A stretch of 64,000 nt of DNA from Paenibacillus eucommiae (GCF_017874215.1 NZ_JAGGLB010000001.1:434001-498000); one strand, 5' to 3'; positions 1 through 9,014 are shown, counted from the first letter of the stretch. Numbers and translations are program-made. The notes: generated by a model not told the origin, from the sequence alone.

Positions 1-1034
1 CGATGGAATGGCTAGAAGTATTTATTCAGCAGACGGCTATACCTATCCTATTTGTATCGCATGATGAAACATTTATTAGCCATACAGCAAACGGCATTAT
101 TCACATGGAACAAACACAACGCAAAAAAGTACCTAGATTTACGATTTCGAAAGAGCCCTATGAAACTTATCTCTCCAATCGAGCGAGCCATTTAAATAAA
201 CAAGAGCAGGTAGCGAAAAAACAAGCTTCTGATCACAAAAAACAAATGAATAACTGGAATGATATTTGGCAGAAGGCAGAACATCAACACCAGAATGTCT
301 CTCGGTCAGATCCAAGATTGCAAAAGAAAATAAAGTCATTAAAAAATCAAAAGAAACGCATTGAAAAAGCAGCTGAAGCATTCCAAGATATGCCGAGTGT
401 AGAAGAAGCAAGCGATTTTCAATTTGATTCAACTATTTATGTGCATAACAGTAAGAAAATACTCGACTTTTCATTGAAAACACTACAAATAGCTGACAAA
501 AAACTAGCGCAAAATATCCATTTGTCCATTACCGGCCCAGAAAAAGTAGCAATTATCGGAAAAAATGGTATTGGGAAAACGGCGTTATTAAAAAAAGTGA
601 AAGATGAGCTAATCCAACATTCTTCACTAAAGATAGGTTACATGCCACAAAACTATGAAGACCTATTAGATACATCAAAAACGCCGATTGAATTTTTAGA
701 AAATTCAGGAAATAAGGAAGCGATCACTAGAGTTTTCACACATTTAGGTAGTATGAAATTTACCTCTGATGAAATGCATCATTCCATAGAAAACCTAAGT
801 GGAGGACAAAAAGCGAAATTGCTCCTATTAAAAATGATATTAGATCAGTGTGAAGTACTAATTTTGGATGAACCGACAAGGAATTTCAGTCCATTAACAA
901 CGCCTGTTCTATGCAGTTCGTTAACGGCTTTTGAAGGTGTTATTATTAGTATTTCACATGATCGCCGTTATTTAAATGAAGTAGCAACGACTATTTATGA
1001 ACTAACTCCAGAAGGTTTAACAAAAATAAAATAG
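1..1034 (+). CDS. ABC-F ribosomal-protection-type ATPase (5' end outside window)
   Basis: This is the C-terminal two thirds of an ABC-F protein, a soluble twin-ATPase class that acts on ribosomes. The reading frame is open to the window edge, and the first residues (MEWLEVFI) match the segment just after the first Walker B, so the true start lies upstream. A charged coiled-coil linker (about residues 70-130) precedes the second ATPase domain, with Walker A GKNGIGKT, signature LSGGQ and Walker B VLILDEPTRNFSPLT. The PTRNxSPL variant is typical of the antibiotic-resistance (Vga/Lsa/Msr-like) branch. The gene is clearly more AT-rich than the following genes, which suggests horizontal acquisition. 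Substrate drug class cannot be assigned. Confidence 0.85.
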   Translation, partial: MEWLEVFIQQTAIPILFVSHDETFISHTANGIIHMEQTQRKKVPRFTISKEPYETYLSNRASHLNKQEQVAKKQASDHKKQMNNWNDIWQKAEHQHQNVSRSDPRLQKKIKSLKNQKKRIEKAAEAFQDMPSVEEASDFQFDSTIYVHNSKKILDFSLKTLQIADKKLAQNIHLSITGPEKVAIIGKNGIGKTALLKKVKDELIQHSSLKIGYMPQNYEDLLDTSKTPIEFLENSGNKEAITRVFTHLGSMKFTSDEMHHSIENLSGGQKAKLLLLKMILDQCEVLILDEPTRNFSPLTTPVLCSSLTAFEGVIISISHDRRYLNEVATTIYELTPEGLTKIK

Positions 1035-1048
1035 GGTTGAATTAGTGA

Positions 1049-1117
1049 AAACAGCCTAAAAAAGCATCTGTATGTTTATTTCATAATAAGCGTACAGATG
1101 TTTTTTTAAGCTGTTTA
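1049..1117 (+). terminator. Terminator of the ABC-F gene
   Basis: A long inverted repeat (AAACAGC...CATCTGTA / TACAGATG...GCTGTTT) with a run of seven T starts 15 bp after the ABC-F stop codon. It is the expected form of a Rho-independent terminator. Confidence 0.75.
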
Positions 1118-1226
1118 TAACACGTTTATAAAACTAAAAGTCAAAGTTAATCCTTGAAAATTGGCTCTGCAGCAAAGTTATCGTCTGACTCCATGGGCTA
1201 AAGGGATCGTCTGGCCATGAGCGAAA

Positions 1227-1416
1227 GGCTTACGGACATCACAGCCGTTATTTGTGACAAAATCGCCAGATTTGAAAGGCTTACGGACACAGAAGCCCTT
1301 AATGAGACCTTTTTCTCCTGTTTGATCTCGTTTCAGGGCAAATAAGGGATCTCATGTCCGTATGTTTTAGAAATGGCCTCATTTCGGGGAAATAAGGGAT
1401 CTCATGTCCACTACGT
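1227..1416. repeat. Four-site TTACGGACA repeat array (family 1)
   Basis: Two forward sites (1230 and 1281) and two inverted TGTCC sites (1355 and 1405) make an array with spacings of 51, 74 and 50 bp. Each site is followed inward by a secondary motif close to CCCTTATTTG. A shorter, inverted copy is at 9835-9974 and a single inverted pair is at 35589-35622. The array fills the gap between the convergent ABC-F and zinc-ribbon genes. The rest of 1118-1501 holds no gene that I can support. Confidence 0.85.
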
Positions 1417-1501
1417 TCGTCCACACTGTCCATAACCTGACTAAAGGCTTCTTCATCATGGAACTCTAAGCAGAACAGCTTCTGTCAACTTGCTCATTTT
1501 A

Positions 1502-1729
1502 CTATGTTTCTAAAACATAAGTTTTTATTATTTTCGTGCCATCAAAAAAGTGTAACCTCTCACAAGCATTACAACGCCAAACATCATACTGAGGTTCTGG
1601 TATTTCATCGATAGAATCGAGCTCATAGATCATATCCCATTCTTTGTCGGTATACACTTTTAATTCCACATCATTTGGTACTAGGCGATTAGATAAAATT
1701 TCCCCACATTTACATTTCATCTTAGCCAT
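1502..1729 (-). CDS. Small zinc-ribbon-like protein, 75 aa
   Basis: I do not recognise the family. The protein starts with a CxC pair (MAKMKCKCG) and has a CxxC pair near residue 53 (RCNACERLHFF), which together would form a single zinc-ribbon knuckle. The middle is acidic. The start is supported by GAGGTGAGGAAATGG, with GAGG close upstream of the ATG. It stands alone between a repeat array and the TVP38-type gene, so context gives no function. Confidence 0.6.
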   Translation of the reverse strand: MAKMKCKCGEILSNRLVPNDVELKVYTDKEWDMIYELDSIDEIPEPQYDVWRCNACERLHFFDGTKIIKTYVLET

Positions 1730-1844
1730 TTCCTCACCTCATCAGAGATTCAGTTTGGTTTTCCTTCCTGATACCTCAAGACTATACTATGGAAAATATA
1801 ACATCATTTCAAATATATTACTACCAGAAATTTCATAGTCCGGT

Positions 1845-2513
1845 CTAAACATCAAAAGAACCCGAACGCTTCTTCCGCAACCTTTTACGCCTCATCACAA
1901 CCACCACTAAGACGCCAACCACCAACAAAACCACAGCAGCATACAATCCTTCTTCCATAATATCAGACACCAATCCGTAGGTAATCAAGGAGAGGATGCA
2001 AAAATAAAGCAAATTTCCGGCAGCCGTACTGATAATAAATTTTTTCAGCTTGACCGTGCTTACGCCCGCTGCTATGTTAATGAGACTAGATGGCACAAAA
2101 GGAAACAGTCTTGCTATAAAAACAAACCAAGAGGCGTTACGCTCTATCCTATCCACCCATTTACGGTTCAACCGTTTATTCACTGACTCCTGAAACCAAA
2201 GACGGATCGTATAGAATGAGATGATTGCCCCGATTATACTAGTGACCCAGCTCCAAATATAGCCATAACCAAGACCAAACAACGATAGGTTCACCGATAT
2301 GACCAAAATGACTGGAATGACCGATAGCAGGTTCTGAATGATCATAATGATTAACATTAGGATTAACATCAGGGCAAGATTATCGTTCGTTATTTCCCGA
2401 ATGCGGTGTAGATCGACCTGCAGCAGGAACCGGCCATTATCCGAATAAAGCATGATAAGACTAGTAATGACAATAGCGGTAAAAGAAATCAGTCTAAGCT
2501 TCCGTTTTTTCAC
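1845..2513 (-). CDS. TVP38/TMEM64 (DedA-like) membrane protein
   Basis: An integral membrane protein of the SNARE-associated/VTT family, which includes B. subtilis YdjZ/YtxB-like proteins and is linked to lipid scrambling. The family motif is visible in the middle (FIARLFPFVPSSLINIAAG). Hydrophobic stretches lie near residues 10-25, 48-85, 88-105, 155-180 and 190-210, and the C-terminus is basic (RRKRLRKKR). The frame opens two codons earlier at a GTG (2519), but the AAGGAGGAGG sequence lies about 8 bases from the third codon, GTG at 2513, so I chose that start. The antiporter gene ends about 60 bp upstream and could be cotranscribed. Confidence 0.8.
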   Translation of the reverse strand: MKKRKLRLISFTAIVITSLIMLYSDNGRFLLQVDLHRIREITNDNLALMLILMLIIMIIQNLLSVIPVILVISVNLSLFGLGYGYIWSWVTSIIGAIISFYTIRLWFQESVNKRLNRKWVDRIERNASWFVFIARLFPFVPSSLINIAAGVSTVKLKKFIISTAAGNLLYFCILSLITYGLVSDIMEEGLYAAVVLLVVGVLVVVVMRRKRLRKKRSGSFDV

Positions 2514-2578
2514 GAGCACCTCCTCCTTCCCTACATTTTCGAAAAAATGACCGGTGCCTTCATCCCTTAGTTATGCTT

Positions 2579-4594
2579 TCATTCCTGCTCAAGAATCGAA
2601 GCTTCGCGATCACGAATAATACGTCTGAGCCCACTCGCCATTTCACGGGTAATTTCTCCCTGCTCATATAGGCTTTGAACCTCGTCCCGTTCCGCCTGGA
2701 TGGCTATCCAATGCAAATCTCTTTTGATCTCCTCATTCCCTTCATTGCTGCCCCGAGACATGGGATGATAAGGTTCTGACAACTTATTTTTAATGAAATC
2801 GTAGTGATGGATGATGTCCATGACTTCACTTTTATCAGGACCTGAGCACCGATCTTCAAAAGCATTGATAACTGCGCAGCTGGTCTGATGCTTGATTGTC
2901 CGAATCGCTTCCCGATCCGACCGGGATAACTGTTGTGGCGGCTTCGCTTCCTTCATGAGTAGAATTCCCTTCAGCCGTCTAACCAAGTTTTTAAGAAAAA
3001 TGACCCAAAGATGCTTCCTTTTTGACAAAATCAGTTCTAGCTGCTCTAAGCTGTTCAAGAATATAGCGGCATGCTCCTTGTTTATTTCCCCGCTTGCCAA
3101 CAAGCGGTTTACTGCTTCACGCTCTATTGCAATAGCTTCGATACGCAGGGCGGCTTCTTTCTTATACATCTTCAAATTCCGCTGTATGCCGCCATTAGGC
3201 TGCAATTGCCTGATCCATCGCTCATAATCCGCACGGACAACTTCTGACTCGGTTTTATTTTCTTCATTAATATGATAATGGATGGCTTGAATGGCTGCGT
3301 TCATCATCTTGATCTGAACATCGAGCTCCTTCTGTGCACGCTTCGCTTCATTGCTTCCGTCATCGGGTTTGACTAAAAGTGGCAGAAGAATGCTCGCTGC
3401 AAGCAGCGACAGCACAATGACAGCTGTTGCCAGAAATATAACCAGGCTTCTTTCCGGGAACGGATCACCGTTGCCAATAAATAGCGGTATGGAGAAAGCT
3501 CCTGCCAGCGTCACGGCGCCGCGTACTCCGGATAACGAAGTCATTGCCAGTATTTTAAATGAAATGTTGTTTTTGTTTTCTCTGCCTAATATCGAAAAAG
3601 CAAAGACCCATAAAAAGCGAAGGACAAGCAGCAGAATGAAGATGATCAAAGCATATCCTATGACCTCAAAATTGTTAAAGTCAGGACTCTTGAATATCGT
3701 GCTGAAAACATCGGGGATTTGTAAGCCCAGAATGACAAATACGAGCCCGTTCAACAGATAGAGAATGACGGACCAAGTATTGTCCGATACCTCGTTCGTT
3801 CGCGGCCTAATTTTGCGTGACCTGTCACGTTCAACAGCATGCATAACACCGCCGGCAACCGCGGCCAAAATACCTGACACCCCTAATTCCTCGGCCGTCA
3901 GATAGAGGGCAAACGGGGTTAAAATATGGATCAGCATATGCATCGTCTCGTCTTCGAGCCCGGATCTGCGGAGCCATTCACGTAACCCTGTAATAATCGA
4001 GGCCAAAATAGCCCCAACCACCAGGCCGCCAATGGCGATAATCAGGAAGCTGACGCTCGCCTTGGGCAATGAAAATACGCCAGTCACAGCAGCGGCCATA
4101 GCGAATTTGAAGGCAACAAGCCCGGAAGCATCATTCATCAAGGCTTCCCCTTCAAGCAAATGCATCAGGCTTTTGGGCAAACGAATTTTCCCCGCCAACG
4201 CACCGACAGCTACGGCATCCGTGGGTGAAAGAATGGCCGCGAGTCCATAAGCGACAGGAAGCGGGACTGACGGGAGCATCCAATGAATGATGTAACCAAT
4301 CACAAACACCGTTGCGAACACAAGGCCGACGGCCAGCATGATAATGGGGGCGCGAAGCCGCCACAGCTCGCTGCGGGGCGTATGCTTGCCATCGTTATAA
4401 AGGAGTGGAGCGATAAATAATAGAAAAAAGAGCTCTGGCTCCAGATGGAGATGAAAGCCCGGTGGAATAAAGGTTATAGCACTGCCCAAAGCGATTTGAA
4501 TGAGGGGGACTGGAACAAATGGGAGCTGACGATGAATAACATTAGACACCCCAATAAGAGCCAGGAGCACTAAAATCATAACAAATAGTTCCAT
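2579..4594 (-). CDS. nhaK: Na+(K+)/H+ antiporter, CPA1 family
   Basis: A 671-residue monovalent cation/proton antiporter of the NhaP/NhaK type that exchanges Na+ or K+ for H+ across the membrane. The N-terminal 400 residues hold about twelve membrane segments, including the CPA1 signatures LSPTDAVAV and EGEALMNDASGL, whose acidic residues bind the ion. A long cytoplasmic helical tail (about residues 410-671, rich in E, K and R) matches the length of B. subtilis NhaK. An in-frame stop three codons upstream fixes the N-terminus at or after this ATG. The symbol is by family resemblance. Confidence 0.8.
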   Translation of the reverse strand: MELFVMILVLLALIGVSNVIHRQLPFVPVPLIQIALGSAITFIPPGFHLHLEPELFFLLFIAPLLYNDGKHTPRSELWRLRAPIIMLAVGLVFATVFVIGYIIHWMLPSVPLPVAYGLAAILSPTDAVAVGALAGKIRLPKSLMHLLEGEALMNDASGLVAFKFAMAAAVTGVFSLPKASVSFLIIAIGGLVVGAILASIITGLREWLRRSGLEDETMHMLIHILTPFALYLTAEELGVSGILAAVAGGVMHAVERDRSRKIRPRTNEVSDNTWSVILYLLNGLVFVILGLQIPDVFSTIFKSPDFNNFEVIGYALIIFILLLVLRFLWVFAFSILGRENKNNISFKILAMTSLSGVRGAVTLAGAFSIPLFIGNGDPFPERSLVIFLATAVIVLSLLAASILLPLLVKPDDGSNEAKRAQKELDVQIKMMNAAIQAIHYHINEENKTESEVVRADYERWIRQLQPNGGIQRNLKMYKKEAALRIEAIAIEREAVNRLLASGEINKEHAAIFLNSLEQLELILSKRKHLWVIFLKNLVRRLKGILLMKEAKPPQQLSRSDREAIRTIKHQTSCAVINAFEDRCSGPDKSEVMDIIHHYDFIKNKLSEPYHPMSRGSNEGNEEIKRDLHWIAIQAERDEVQSLYEQGEITREMASGLRRIIRDREASILEQE

Positions 4595-4681
4595 CCTCCA
4601 TCATTCTCCTCTTTTAAAAACACCTTGCGGCGTCCTTTGATGTGCGTGTACGTAAGCCAGTGCTTGGGAGGTAAGGGTGTG

Positions 4682-4722
4682 AGCTCCAGCCGCTGTTAAA
4701 GATTTGTTCCTTTGAATGGAAT
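4682..4722. repeat. 41-bp dispersed repeat with AAAGATTTGTTCC core
   Basis: This segment is matched by an inverted copy at 47868-47908 with one difference by eye (GCCGCTGTTAAAGATTTG is shared). Shorter versions of the core are at 31442-31455 and 47841-47853. All three locations also carry the AACGATG hairpin repeat, so the two motifs may belong to one composite element. Confidence 0.75.
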
Positions 4723-4778
4723 CGTTGTGGATGCGCTGGAAATGAAAAGCGTGCGCAGCTGAGAAGGATTTACTACTT

Positions 4779-4804
4779 TTTAACCATGTTTTTCATCGTT
4801 AAAA
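4779..4804. repeat. Single AACGATG-type hairpin
   Basis: TTTAACCATGTTTTTCATCG continues into TTAAA and is one mismatch away from the palindrome that occurs four times each at about 31.6 kb and 47.5 kb. It directly abuts the left end of the 4809-5120 inverted-repeat element. Confidence 0.75.
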
Positions 4805-4808
4805 GCAA

Positions 4809-5120
4809 GAGGCTGTCGATTAACTGTGGGCAACCTAAAAGTTTGCCCACAGCGGCGACAAGAGGCTGTAACGAACTCAGATCACTCTATTCTTCCGAAT
4901 TTGGCTATTCTAAAATGCTAACGAACTCAGGAGGCGCTATTGCCAGCTTTTGGGGGAAATCAGGGCCTCTGGAGCCATTTAGCGTGGCTGGGATTCGTTA
5001 CCTATGAAAGTTGGACTTTTTGCGTCCAATAGCGTCGTTGGGGTTCGTTAGCCGAAAGGAACACAACTCTCGCTCTCGTTCAGGGTGATCTTCAGTGATT
5101 CACAGTTAATCGACAGCCTC
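4809..5120. mobile_element. 312-bp MITE-like element with 20-bp terminal inverted repeats
   Basis: GAGGCTGTCGATTAACTGTG at 4809-4828 is repeated exactly in inverted orientation at 5101-5120. The left end continues into a second hairpin (GTGGGCAA ... TTTGCCCAC). Inside is a four-site TAACGAACTCAG array. There is no credible coding region and no obvious target-site duplication. The form resembles a miniature inverted-repeat element; mobility is inference from structure only. Confidence 0.6.
4869..5050. repeat. Four-site TAACGAACTCAG array (family 3)
   Basis: Forward sites TAACGAACTCAG at 4869 and 4919 and inverted TTCGTTA sites at 4994 and 5044 give spacings of 50, 75 and 50 bp. This is the same geometry as the arrays at 1227 and 5263, built on a different motif. 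It lies inside the inverted-repeat element between the drug exporter and the antiporter. Confidence 0.8.
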
Positions 5121-5262
5121 ACAAACATCGTTAAGTGGAAGCACACACTCAATTCGAGGGAGGAGGCTGCACGGGCAATGTTGTCAGGTTAAGCAGCTTC
5201 TCAGTCGATACGCCGAGCAACCCGAGCAACGGCACGCGGAGAGCGGAGAGCGGACGGATTTC

Positions 5263-5446
5263 TAACGGACAAGGTTGCACCTTAGACGCGTTTTTTTCCA
5301 TCCGTCGCCCATTTAACGGACATCAGCGACTCTTAGCCCGCTCAACAAGGGAAAAATACGCTCCGTTAGGGCTGTAAGAGGCGCTAATGTCCGTTAGAAT
5401 TCCAGTCAGGCTTTTGGGGGGCGCTAAGGACCGCTGGTGTCCGTTA
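5263..5446. repeat. Four-site TAACGGACA array (family 2)
   Basis: Forward TAACGGACA at 5263 and 5314 and inverted TGTCCGTTA at 5388 and 5438 give spacings of 51, 74 and 50 bp. The array ends about 50 bp from the stop codon of the DHA2 exporter gene. I see no gene in 4595-5493. Confidence 0.8.
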
Positions 5447-5493
5447 CAGTTGCTGGCTTCCCATTTCGCTTCCGCTGCCCCTCGTTAGTTCAA

Positions 5494-7116
5494 TTATTGA
5501 ACAGTAGACTTTTTGAGCTTATTGACCGTTTGTTCTTCTGAAGGGTTTGGCGTTTTTTCATTAGAAGAACGCAACGGAATTTCCTTCAAGAAGAAGGTGA
5601 GCAGCAAGCCAAGAGCTACTAACACAGCACCAACTATGAAGACAGTTGACAACGAATCGCTTAGTACGGAACGCAGCATGTCAAGCATTTGCGCGAACAA
5701 AGACTGAGCTTGATCTGGCAGCGTTGTTTGCAGTTCTTCCAGCAAAGGCTGATTCAGCAGCAATTTGGGATCCAGCAGCTGCGTAAGCTTGCCAGCTGTT
5801 TCTGGATCGAGCTGGGATAGGTCTACTGCCGAGCCTGAAGTCATCGCTTTTTCCATATTGCGTGTCATTGTAGAGGTCATGACTGAACCTAATAAAGTGA
5901 CCCCGATCGTGCCCCCCAGGTTTCTGAACAGCGTAGAGGTTGCAGTAGCAACACCAAGCTGAGAAGGTGGCAGCGCATTTTGTACAGTTAAAGTGAAAAC
6001 GGACATACTAAGTCCAAGTCCTACACCAAACACCGCCATACTGACTACAGCAAGTGCTACGCTATTCATATTCGCCAGCATGATCATGCTGATGATCATA
6101 AAGGCTATGCCGATAAGTCCGAAGCGTTTGTATTTCCCTGACTTCGATATCCACCGTCCTGTCAAGGCGCTGAGTACGATCATCGCGATAGACATGGGTA
6201 TATTCACAAAGCCGGATTGTGTAGGAGTCAAGCCTTCCACGCCTTGAACGAAGAAAGGTAAATAAATCATGGCACCTAGCATGCCTGCATTCATTAAGAA
6301 GCCCACAGCAAATGAAATTGTTACAATACTATTTTTAAATAACGATAATGGCAACACAGGACTTTTGGCTTTCCGCTCGATCATAATTAATATCAAAATG
6401 CCAATTACAGCGGCAGCAAAAAGACCAATGATTTCAGGGGAGCCCCAAGCATATTTATTCCCGGCCCACGAGAAGCCAAGCAGCAAGCTGATAATGGAGG
6501 CTGAAAGAACAAGAGAGCCCCAGTAATCGATCGATTCCGATGAAACACGCTTAGCCTTGGGAAACATAAACCAGATCATAAGGAATGCAACAATTCCGAG
6601 CGGCAGGAAGCCCCAGAACAGCCATTTCCAAGCCATATGATCAATCATAACGCCTCCAAGCGTTGGACCCAGAATGCTGGAAAATCCGAAGATGGACATC
6701 ATAATTCCGGTCCATTTGGCTCTTTCCCGCGGTGCGAATAAATCGCCCACAGCAGTAACCGTTGTAGACATTAGAATACCTGCTCCAATACCTTGAATAG
6801 CGCGGTAAAAAATCATTTGAAAAATGTCAGTCGACAATCCCGTTAAAAAACAGCCCAGCATAAAAATAATAATGCCTCCGAGCAAGAAAGGCTTTCTGCC
6901 ATAAATATCAGATAGCTTGCCGACCAGTACCGTAGCAATGGTAGACGTCAGCATAAATATCGTCATTACCCAGGAGTAATACTCCATGCCTCCGAGTAAA
7001 GCAACAATCCGCGGCATCGCGGAGCTTACGATCGTCTGGTTAATAGCAGCGAAAAACATGGCTGCCATAAGAGCGATCATAACCGTCACCTTTTGTTTCT
7101 GTGTTAAATGATCCAT
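5494..7116 (-). CDS. DHA2-family (14-TM) drug efflux transporter
   Basis: A 540-residue major facilitator of the EmrB/QacA type that exports drugs in exchange for protons. The N-terminus carries the first helix (MIALMAAMFFAAINQTIVSS), then the loop 2-3 motif GKLSDIYGRKP and the antiporter motif C (GFSSILGPTLGGVM). About fourteen hydrophobic segments are visible, with a hydrophilic loop near residues 430-480 before the last helices. A 17-bp palindrome at 7177-7193 in its leader nearly matches one in front of the MarR genes, so MarR repression is likely. In gene partnership it resembles B. subtilis mdtP with mdtR. Confidence 0.85.
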   Translation of the reverse strand: MDHLTQKQKVTVMIALMAAMFFAAINQTIVSSAMPRIVALLGGMEYYSWVMTIFMLTSTIATVLVGKLSDIYGRKPFLLGGIIIFMLGCFLTGLSTDIFQMIFYRAIQGIGAGILMSTTVTAVGDLFAPRERAKWTGIMMSIFGFSSILGPTLGGVMIDHMAWKWLFWGFLPLGIVAFLMIWFMFPKAKRVSSESIDYWGSLVLSASIISLLLGFSWAGNKYAWGSPEIIGLFAAAVIGILILIMIERKAKSPVLPLSLFKNSIVTISFAVGFLMNAGMLGAMIYLPFFVQGVEGLTPTQSGFVNIPMSIAMIVLSALTGRWISKSGKYKRFGLIGIAFMIISMIMLANMNSVALAVVSMAVFGVGLGLSMSVFTLTVQNALPPSQLGVATATSTLFRNLGGTIGVTLLGSVMTSTMTRNMEKAMTSGSAVDLSQLDPETAGKLTQLLDPKLLLNQPLLEELQTTLPDQAQSLFAQMLDMLRSVLSDSLSTVFIVGAVLVALGLLLTFFLKEIPLRSSNEKTPNPSEEQTVNKLKKSTVQ

Positions 7117-7176
7117 AAAGAATACTCATCTCCCTAAACTAAAAATATCGTATTAATGAATTAAAACATAAATTAG

Positions 7177-7193
7177 ATAGGTTAGCAACCTAT
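7177..7193. promoter_or_regulatory. Probable MarR operator upstream of the drug exporter
   Basis: ATAGGTTAGCAACCTAT is a perfect palindrome around AGC, 61 bp upstream of the exporter start codon. The only near-identical copy that I noticed is at 7926-7942, 40 bp upstream of the first MarR gene. Confidence 0.75.
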
Positions 7194-7312
7194 TTTTAAT
7201 TGGAGTGAGCAGCTTCTATTTCGCTATGTATAATTTGATTATGTATACAATCCTCATTTTTCTTTAGCATATACTAGCTGTCATAAAATATGCACAGCCA
7301 TGATCATTCTAA

Positions 7313-7771
7313 TTATTCTAATAGGCCCTTAAAGGAATTTCTGATGACATCCCCGCGACTGATAATTCCAACTAATACCCCATTGCGTTCGACCACAAGT
7401 TTTTTTATTTGTTTTTTTCCCAGAATAGCTGCAATATTTTCAACTTCTTCATTCCACTGCACTTTATGCACCTTTATTTTTGCAATAGCCATCACATTTA
7501 AATCCAGTATTTTTTGCACCCTTTCCTCAAATTCATCTTCATCCCCTTTAATCACACCTATAACATAAAAATTGTCAATTACATAATCATTATGCTTTCC
7601 GATCAAACGCATGATATCTCCGTCACTTATAAAAGCAACAATTTCATTTCTGTCATTCACGACCGGAAGACCGCTAATACCATGATCAATAAATTTATTG
7701 AGAACAGACCTTATCGTATCCTTTTCTTTAACTTTAAACACTTTCGTAACCATAATTTCAAAGGCTTGCAT
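7313..7771 (-). CDS. CBS-domain-pair protein
   Basis: A 152-residue stand-alone Bateman module with two CBS domains: residues 8-60 (GISGLPVVNDRNEIVAFISD) and about 95-150 (KLVVERNGVLVGIISRGD). Such modules bind adenine nucleotides and sense energy state; the regulated partner is not evident here. GAGGAGA lies 7 bases before the ATG. It sits between the exporter and the divergent MarR genes. Confidence 0.85.
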   Translation of the reverse strand: MQAFEIMVTKVFKVKEKDTIRSVLNKFIDHGISGLPVVNDRNEIVAFISDGDIMRLIGKHNDYVIDNFYVIGVIKGDEDEFEERVQKILDLNVMAIAKIKVHKVQWNEEVENIAAILGKKQIKKLVVERNGVLVGIISRGDVIRNSFKGLLE

Positions 7772-7925
7772 AGATCATTCTCCTCATAGATGGGGTTGGC
7801 TAACAGACTAAAAATGATTATCACTATTCTATGCCTTTTTATTACGGAATAACAGGAAGATATTTAAGCGAAAAATATGGAACTGAACTAAAATTACTAA
7901 CATACTTGATGATATCGTTTTTTTA

Positions 7926-7942
7926 TTAGGTTGCCAACCTAT
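7926..7942. promoter_or_regulatory. Probable MarR operator upstream of the first MarR gene
   Basis: TTAGGTTGCCAACCTAT matches the exporter palindrome except at one arm base and at the three-base centre. It is 40 bp upstream of the MarR start, the usual place for an autoregulatory site, and lies between the CBS and MarR genes. Confidence 0.75.
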
Positions 7943-7981
7943 ATGATATATGCTTTAATACGATTAACGAGGTGATTGATT

Positions 7982-8440
7982 ATGCATAAAGAAATGGCGT
8001 CCATTGAGAAAGATTTGTCCGAAACCTTTGAGAGGTTCACCCAATCCGGTTGGCGCAGGAAACAAAATCTTGGCATTAAGCCTAGCGAAGTCCGCGTTCT
8101 TCTTTGCCTGAAGATCCTCGCTAGTCAAAGCGATAATGGCGTCAGTATTTCTGATATTAGCAAAAGTCTGGCTGTAACCTCACCGACCGTCACTCAAATG
8201 ATTAAGCACTTAATAAAATCAGGCTATGTACAAACCTTTCATGACTTCAAGGACAAAAGAATTACTTTACTCCGTTTGACAGATCGTGGGGAAACCCTGG
8301 CTCAGCAGGCCATGGAGCAGTACAAACTTATCTTCTCTGGTCTTATTGAGAGACTTGGAGAAGAGCAATGCCATACACTTATTGTTTTGCTTAGACAGGT
8401 TTACAACTATTTCCTGGATATTGAGCCTTGCGATAAGTAA
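7982..8440 (+). CDS. MarR-family transcriptional regulator (copy 1)
   Basis: A 152-residue winged-helix repressor. The DNA-binding part is at about residues 45-105, with recognition helix SPTVTQMIKHLIKSGYV and wing FKDKRITLLRLTDRG. The frame opens at a TTG (7976), but GAGGTGATTGATT before ATG 7982 marks that start. It is followed 100 bp later by a close paralogue. The palindrome upstream and the matching one before the DHA2 exporter suggest that it represses both. No Cys or metal-binding cluster indicates the inducer. Confidence 0.85.
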   Translation: MHKEMASIEKDLSETFERFTQSGWRRKQNLGIKPSEVRVLLCLKILASQSDNGVSISDISKSLAVTSPTVTQMIKHLIKSGYVQTFHDFKDKRITLLRLTDRGETLAQQAMEQYKLIFSGLIERLGEEQCHTLIVLLRQVYNYFLDIEPCDK

Positions 8441-8543
8441 CAAAGTGAACAGATACACAGTCATCGGTATTCATAGTTGAGCGCTATTATGGTAATATTA
8501 GATTGGTCGAACTACCCATCCATAAGTGGAGGTGATATTTATC

Positions 8544-9014
8544 ATGAATAACGAAATGTCATCTCTTGAAAAGAAGTTGACAGAAACCTTTGAACTATTC
8601 CTCAGAGCCGATTGGCGCAAGAAACAAACTACCAGCATCCGGCCAAGCGAAGTCCGCGTTTTGCTTTGCGTGAAAAATTTAAGTGATCAGACCGATGATG
8701 GCGTCAGCATCTCTGACATTAGCAAACGTTTGGCCGTAACCTCCCCAACCGTCACTCAAATGGTTAAACAATTAATTAAATTTGGCTATGTAGAAAGCTT
8801 TAACGACCCCAAAGATAAGCGAATTACTTTACTCCGGATGACGGAAAGCGGAAAGGCCCTTGCTCAGAAAGCTTTGGAGCGATACAAAATTCTTTTCTCA
8901 GGTCTTGTAGAAAAACTTGGTGAAGAACAAAGCGAGACACTTATTGATTTGCTAAATCAGGTTTACGTTTATTTCAATGAATTCATTAACATTAGAGGCG
9001 AATTTAAAGAGTAA
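8544..9014 (+). CDS. MarR-family transcriptional regulator (copy 2)
   Basis: A tandem paralogue of the preceding gene, roughly two thirds identical by eye over its whole length, with the same SPTVTQM recognition helix and KDKRITLLRMTESG wing. The frame opens at GTG 8526, but GGAGGTGAT inside that extension serves ATG 8544, so the start is there. No clear copy of the AGGTTnnnAACCT palindrome precedes it, so it may be expressed by read-through from copy 1 or bind another site. Confidence 0.85.
   Translation: MNNEMSSLEKKLTETFELFLRADWRKKQTTSIRPSEVRVLLCVKNLSDQTDDGVSISDISKRLAVTSPTVTQMVKQLIKFGYVESFNDPKDKRITLLRMTESGKALAQKALERYKILFSGLVEKLGEEQSETLIDLLNQVYVYFNEFINIRGEFKE

Noticed and set aside
4786..5377. 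Open frames of 73 and 80 codons between antiporter and exporter genes
   Set aside because: They coincide with inverted-repeat arrays and have no ribosome binding site or protein-like composition.
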